A DNA stretch of 64,000 nt, from positions 1 through 64,000 of the forward strand of contig WHST01000009.1 in assembly GCA_009379955.1 (NCBI GenBank), in the 5' to 3' direction. The notes beneath the pieces were generated by a model. It searched no databases. It saw only the letters and a program-made list of their open reading frames with translations, and was not told where the DNA came from. Below are positions 61,460 through 64,000 of this stretch, piece after piece. A program made the position numbers and the translations under genes. Within the stretch, counting starts at the first letter, position 1; every line of letters begins with the position of its first letter. This DNA is from Streptosporangiales bacterium (GTDB taxonomy: Bacteria > Actinomycetota > Actinomycetes > Streptosporangiales > WHST01).

Positions 61460-61465
61460 TACAGT
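61460..61465 (+). promoter_or_regulatory. Likely -10 box of the glycosyltransferase gene
   Basis: TACAGT, 7 nt before GTG 61473; no ribosome site is visible, so leaderless. TTACGG (61437-61442) is a weak -35 at a 17-nt spacing. Confidence 0.4.
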
Positions 61466-61472
61466 CCGTCGG

Positions 61473-62738
61473 GTGATGGCACCTCCCGGATCACTCCGGG
61501 TCGCCCACTTCACGGATACCTGGGTGCCCCGCCGCGACGGGGTGGTCACGGCGCTCGAGACGCTGACCACCGCGATGGACCAACTCGGGCACGACAGCCT
61601 CATCGTCGTCCCGCGTCACCACGGCCAGCAGCGAAGCGACGGCCTGCTGCGCCTGCCGTCGGTCCCCTGTGGCATCGCCCAGTTCAGGCTCGGCGCCTGG
61701 CCGCGGCACCGCCACGTGGAACAGGTGGCGCGGTGGCGTCCCGACGTGCTGCACGTGCACACGCCCGGGTTCATCGGACTGCTCGGTGTACACGCGGCGC
61801 GTGCCCTCGGGCTCCCGCTCTTCCTGACGTACCACACCGATCTGCACGCGTACGTCGACGCGTACCGGCTCCCCCCGCACGTGCTCTCCGGCCTGCTGCG
61901 CTGCTACGCCCGCCGGCTCGGCGTCCGCCCACCGCGCACCGACCACAGCTGGTCGCCGAAGGTCTACCGCCACACGGTCGTCGACGCGGCGACCCGGCTC
62001 CTCTACGGGTCGGCAGACACGGTCATCGTCCCCACCGACGCCGTCCTGCAGAGGTCCCGCGTCGCCCCCACGTTCCCCCGGCTGCGGGTCGTCCCCACCG
62101 GTGTCGCCCTGCGCACGGCGCCACCCGGCTCCCGCGCGACGTTCCGCCGCCGACACGGCATCGACGTCGGCGACCCGGTCGTCCTCTACGTCGGCCGGCT
62201 CAACCGCGAGAAGGGCATCGACCTGCTCACCGGCGGGTTCGGCGAGCTGCTGCGCAGCGTGCCCAACGCGCGGCTGCTGCTCGTCGGATCGGCTCACGAC
62301 GGGCGCTGGGTGACCAAGCTGCTCGACCGGGCCGGGATCACCGACCGCACCGTCCGCACCGGGCAGTTGCCGCCCGCCGACGTCGCGCAGGCGTACGCCG
62401 CCTCCGACGTCTTCGCGTTCCCGTCCCGCACCGACACCCAGGGCCTCGTCGTCCAGGAGGCCGCGCTGGCCGGCCTGCCGATCGTGCTCGCCGACCCGTG
62501 CCTGCACAACACGGGCCCGCTGGCCGGCGTCGGCATGCTCACCGACGACCACCCCGTCGCCTACGGTGAGATGCTCGCGCGGCTCGTCCGCGACCCGGGC
62601 ATGGCGCGCTCCGTGGGCCAGGCGGCGAAGGAGCGCGCGGAACGCAACTCCCCGCAGGCGTACGGGCAGACGATGGCCGCGGTCTACGGCGAGAGCGTGG
62701 CACGCCAGACCCTCGTCACGGGCCTGCTCAGCGCCTAG
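61473..62738 (+). CDS. GT4-family glycosyltransferase
   Basis: 421 aa GT-B fold. The acceptor-side N-terminus RVAHFTDTWVPRRDGVVTAL and the donor-side VLYVGRLNREKGIDLLTGGF and FPSRTDTQGLVVQEAALAGL are typical of GT4 enzymes that use UDP- or GDP-sugars on lipids or polysaccharides, such as alpha-mannosyl or glucosyl transferases. The first Glu of the EX7E motif is Asp here. It acts at the inner face of the membrane. Starts at GTG 61473 or ATG 61476. Confidence 0.87.
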   Translation: MMAPPGSLRVAHFTDTWVPRRDGVVTALETLTTAMDQLGHDSLIVVPRHHGQQRSDGLLRLPSVPCGIAQFRLGAWPRHRHVEQVARWRPDVLHVHTPGFIGLLGVHAARALGLPLFLTYHTDLHAYVDAYRLPPHVLSGLLRCYARRLGVRPPRTDHSWSPKVYRHTVVDAATRLLYGSADTVIVPTDAVLQRSRVAPTFPRLRVVPTGVALRTAPPGSRATFRRRHGIDVGDPVVLYVGRLNREKGIDLLTGGFGELLRSVPNARLLLVGSAHDGRWVTKLLDRAGITDRTVRTGQLPPADVAQAYAASDVFAFPSRTDTQGLVVQEAALAGLPIVLADPCLHNTGPLAGVGMLTDDHPVAYGEMLARLVRDPGMARSVGQAAKERAERNSPQAYGQTMAAVYGESVARQTLVTGLLSA

Positions 62739-62797
62739 GCCCCCGTCCGCCCATCGGCCACCGCGGCGTCACCTCCCCGGTCGGAGCCATCGACCGG

Positions 62798-62958
62798 TAG
62801 ACTGCGGGGGACGGCGTCTCGCCGTCGCTCTCGTGGGCGAGCCGCCCACGCGGTCGTTTCTCTCGTTCCGTCCCGGCATCGCGGACCCATTCTGCTGCCG
62901 TCCTACGGGTGATCGAGCCTGACACGGCCCCCCGTACCAGACGGAGCTGTTCACCTTC
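62798..62958 (+). promoter_or_regulatory. Promoter and long 5' leader of the DEAD-box gene, with an attenuator-like hairpin
   Basis: TAGACT (62798-62803) is a likely -10, giving a leader of about 150 nt. CGTGGGC-GAGCC-GCCCACG (62832-62850) is a perfect hairpin followed by a pyrimidine-rich stretch with TTTCTCT, resembling an intrinsic terminator inside the leader. The rest is unstructured by eye. Confidence 0.4.
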
Positions 62959-64000
62959 ATGCCCCAACGCCCCAGCTATGCCCGCACGTCCTCGAACGGC
63001 CGCCCCTCGAAGGGCCGCTCGTCGTCGAACGGGCGTCCCTCGTCGAACGGCAACGGCCGCAGGTCCCATCCCGCTCGCCGTCCCAAGCACGTCGCCCCGT
63101 CGGCCCCGCCGTCGAGGGTGAGCGAGCTCGAGCGCGCACTCGACGCGACGACCACGTCCGTCCCGGCCGACCTGCCCGCCACCTTCGCCGCGTCGGCGTT
63201 GCCGACCCCGCTCGTCGACGAGCTCACCCGCGCCGGCATGACCACCCCGTTCCCGATCCAGGCGCGCACCATCAAGGACGCGCTCGCCGGTCGGGACGTC
63301 CTCGGCCGCGCGCAGACGGGCTCGGGCAAGACGCTGGCCTTCGGCCTGCCGTTGCTCGCCCACGTCGCCGCGGAGCAGCGGCCCGTTCCCGGCCGGCCGC
63401 GCGCGCTCGTCCTCGTCCCCACCCGTGAGCTGGCGCAACAGGTCACCGACACGCTCGCGCCGCTCGGTCGGGTCGTCGGTGTCCGGATCGCCGCGGTCTA
63501 CGGCGGTGCGTCGATGGGGCGGCAGATCACGCTGCTCCGGCGCGGCGCCGGCGTGGTGGTCGCGACGCCGGGACGCCTGATCGACCTCATCGAGCAGGGT
63601 GAGTGCCGGCTCGACGAGGTCACGGTCACCGTCCTCGACGAGGCCGACTACATGGCCGACCTCGGGTTCCTGCCCGCGGTGACACAGCTGCTCGACCTCA
63701 CCGCCACGGGCGGTCAGCGGTTGCTGTTCTCCGCCACGCTCGACCGCGGTGTCGACACCCTCGTCCACCGGTTCCTCACCGACCCGGCAATGCATGCCGT
63801 CGCCGAGGCGGCCGCGCCGATCGAGTCCGTCGACCACCGGGTCTTCTCGTTGCGTCCCGAGCACAAGGTGCCGGTCGCGGCCGAGATCGCGGCCCGTCCC
63901 GGACGCTCGCTGTTCTTCGTCCGCACCAAGCACGGCGCCGACCGGCTCGCCAAGCAGCTGCGTCGCACCGGCGTCGAGGCGTCCGCGATCCACGGCAACC
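62959..64000 (+). CDS. DEAD-box RNA helicase (3' end outside the window)
   Basis: 347 residues visible. A basic Ser/Asn/Gly/Arg-rich N-terminal tail (NGRPSKGRSS and similar, about residues 10-50) precedes the helicase core: Q motif TTPFPIQ, motif I AQTGSGKT, Ia PTRELAQQ, Ib ATPGR, II VLDEADYM, III LFSATL and the start of domain 2 (LFFVRTKHGADRLAK). It remodels RNA structure, and in this group is often cold- or stress-induced. ATG 62959 fits the leader above, though no strong ribosome site is visible. Confidence 0.93.
   Translation, partial: MPQRPSYARTSSNGRPSKGRSSSNGRPSSNGNGRRSHPARRPKHVAPSAPPSRVSELERALDATTTSVPADLPATFAASALPTPLVDELTRAGMTTPFPIQARTIKDALAGRDVLGRAQTGSGKTLAFGLPLLAHVAAEQRPVPGRPRALVLVPTRELAQQVTDTLAPLGRVVGVRIAAVYGGASMGRQITLLRRGAGVVVATPGRLIDLIEQGECRLDEVTVTVLDEADYMADLGFLPAVTQLLDLTATGGQRLLFSATLDRGVDTLVHRFLTDPAMHAVAEAAAPIESVDHRVFSLRPEHKVPVAAEIAARPGRSLFFVRTKHGADRLAKQLRRTGVEASAIHGN

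Noticed and set aside
1-64000. tRNA, rRNA or riboswitch genes
   Set aside because: Scanned for the T-loop GGTTCGA pattern, rRNA-like blocks and common riboswitch cores; none seen. A covariance-model scan would be decisive.

Overview
The window is a stretch of high-GC chromosome from an actinobacterium. By eye the base composition is about 70% G+C or more, start codons are very often GTG, third codon positions are almost all G or C, many genes overlap by four bases (ATGA/GTGA), and several genes appear to start leaderless directly below a TANNNT box. An F420-type PPOX enzyme, ROK, PucR, Lrp and SigJ-type regulators, and DUF1707, DUF998 and TIGR03943 proteins fit that phylum. The genus cannot be decided from the sequence. 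I see no rRNA, tRNA, CRISPR array, insertion sequence or phage gene.

Layout. (1) 132-7205: zinc homeostasis, with a CobW-family protein that has lost its P-loop, a divergent znuA-znuC-two permeases-zur operon with a Zur-type box between them, then a permease plus TIGR03943 pair. (2) 7253-8439: a winged-helix protein broken by one missing base. (3) 8445-17682: an ABC carbohydrate-type importer operon on the minus strand (binding protein, two permeases, UPF0261, a PEP-hydrolase-type TIM barrel, an EthD protein, a Gfo/Idh dehydrogenase), with a divergent ROK regulator and a thiolase. The UPF0261 and TIM-barrel genes correspond to the two halves of plant Tm-1. (4) 17723-21331: small redox and glyoxalase-type genes and an ICL/PEPM-family enzyme with a DsbA-like protein, divergent from an ArsR-like regulator and separated from it by a perfect 20-bp palindrome. 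(5) 21357-26213: dnaB, a DnaA-box-like cluster upstream of it, a MATE exporter and a PucR regulator with a 30-bp internal duplication.

(6) 26311-38843 is the most coherent system. The minus strand carries an N-acyl-D-amino-acid deacylase, a two-domain class A serine hydrolase, an oligopeptide-type binding lipoprotein, an M20 amidohydrolase, a GNAT and an N-succinylamino-acid racemase/OSBS-type enolase-superfamily enzyme. The divergent plus strand carries the matching DppBCDF-like permeases and ATPases, the last one frameshifted. GNAT + racemase + M20 is the known set for irreversible D- to L-amino-acid conversion, so the whole looks like import and salvage of D-amino-acid-containing or N-acylated peptides.

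(7) 39110-49871: a secreted protein with two internal repeats and no family I recognise, an epimerase, a gene remnant, a GNAT, a Ycf48-like propeller, a histidine-ammonia-lyase-like enzyme with an altered MIO triad, glycerate kinase, a SigJ-type sigma factor with a frameshifted 3' end, an FAD oxidoreductase, a SnoaL protein, a TetR regulator and small membrane proteins. (8) 49893-64000: an APC transporter, DUF998 and DUF1707 proteins, a NarL-type two-component pair (kinase with a duplicated heptad), small membrane proteins, an EamA exporter divergent from Lrp, a TrkA-N/two-helix channel-like protein without a potassium filter, a second PucR-type regulator, an acyl-CoA synthetase, a GT4 glycosyltransferase and a DEAD-box helicase that runs off the end.

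Three genes (7253-8439, 37817-38843 and the 3' end of 45828-46707) each carry a one-base indel in or beside a short homopolymer. Sequencing or assembly error is at least as likely as real inactivation.
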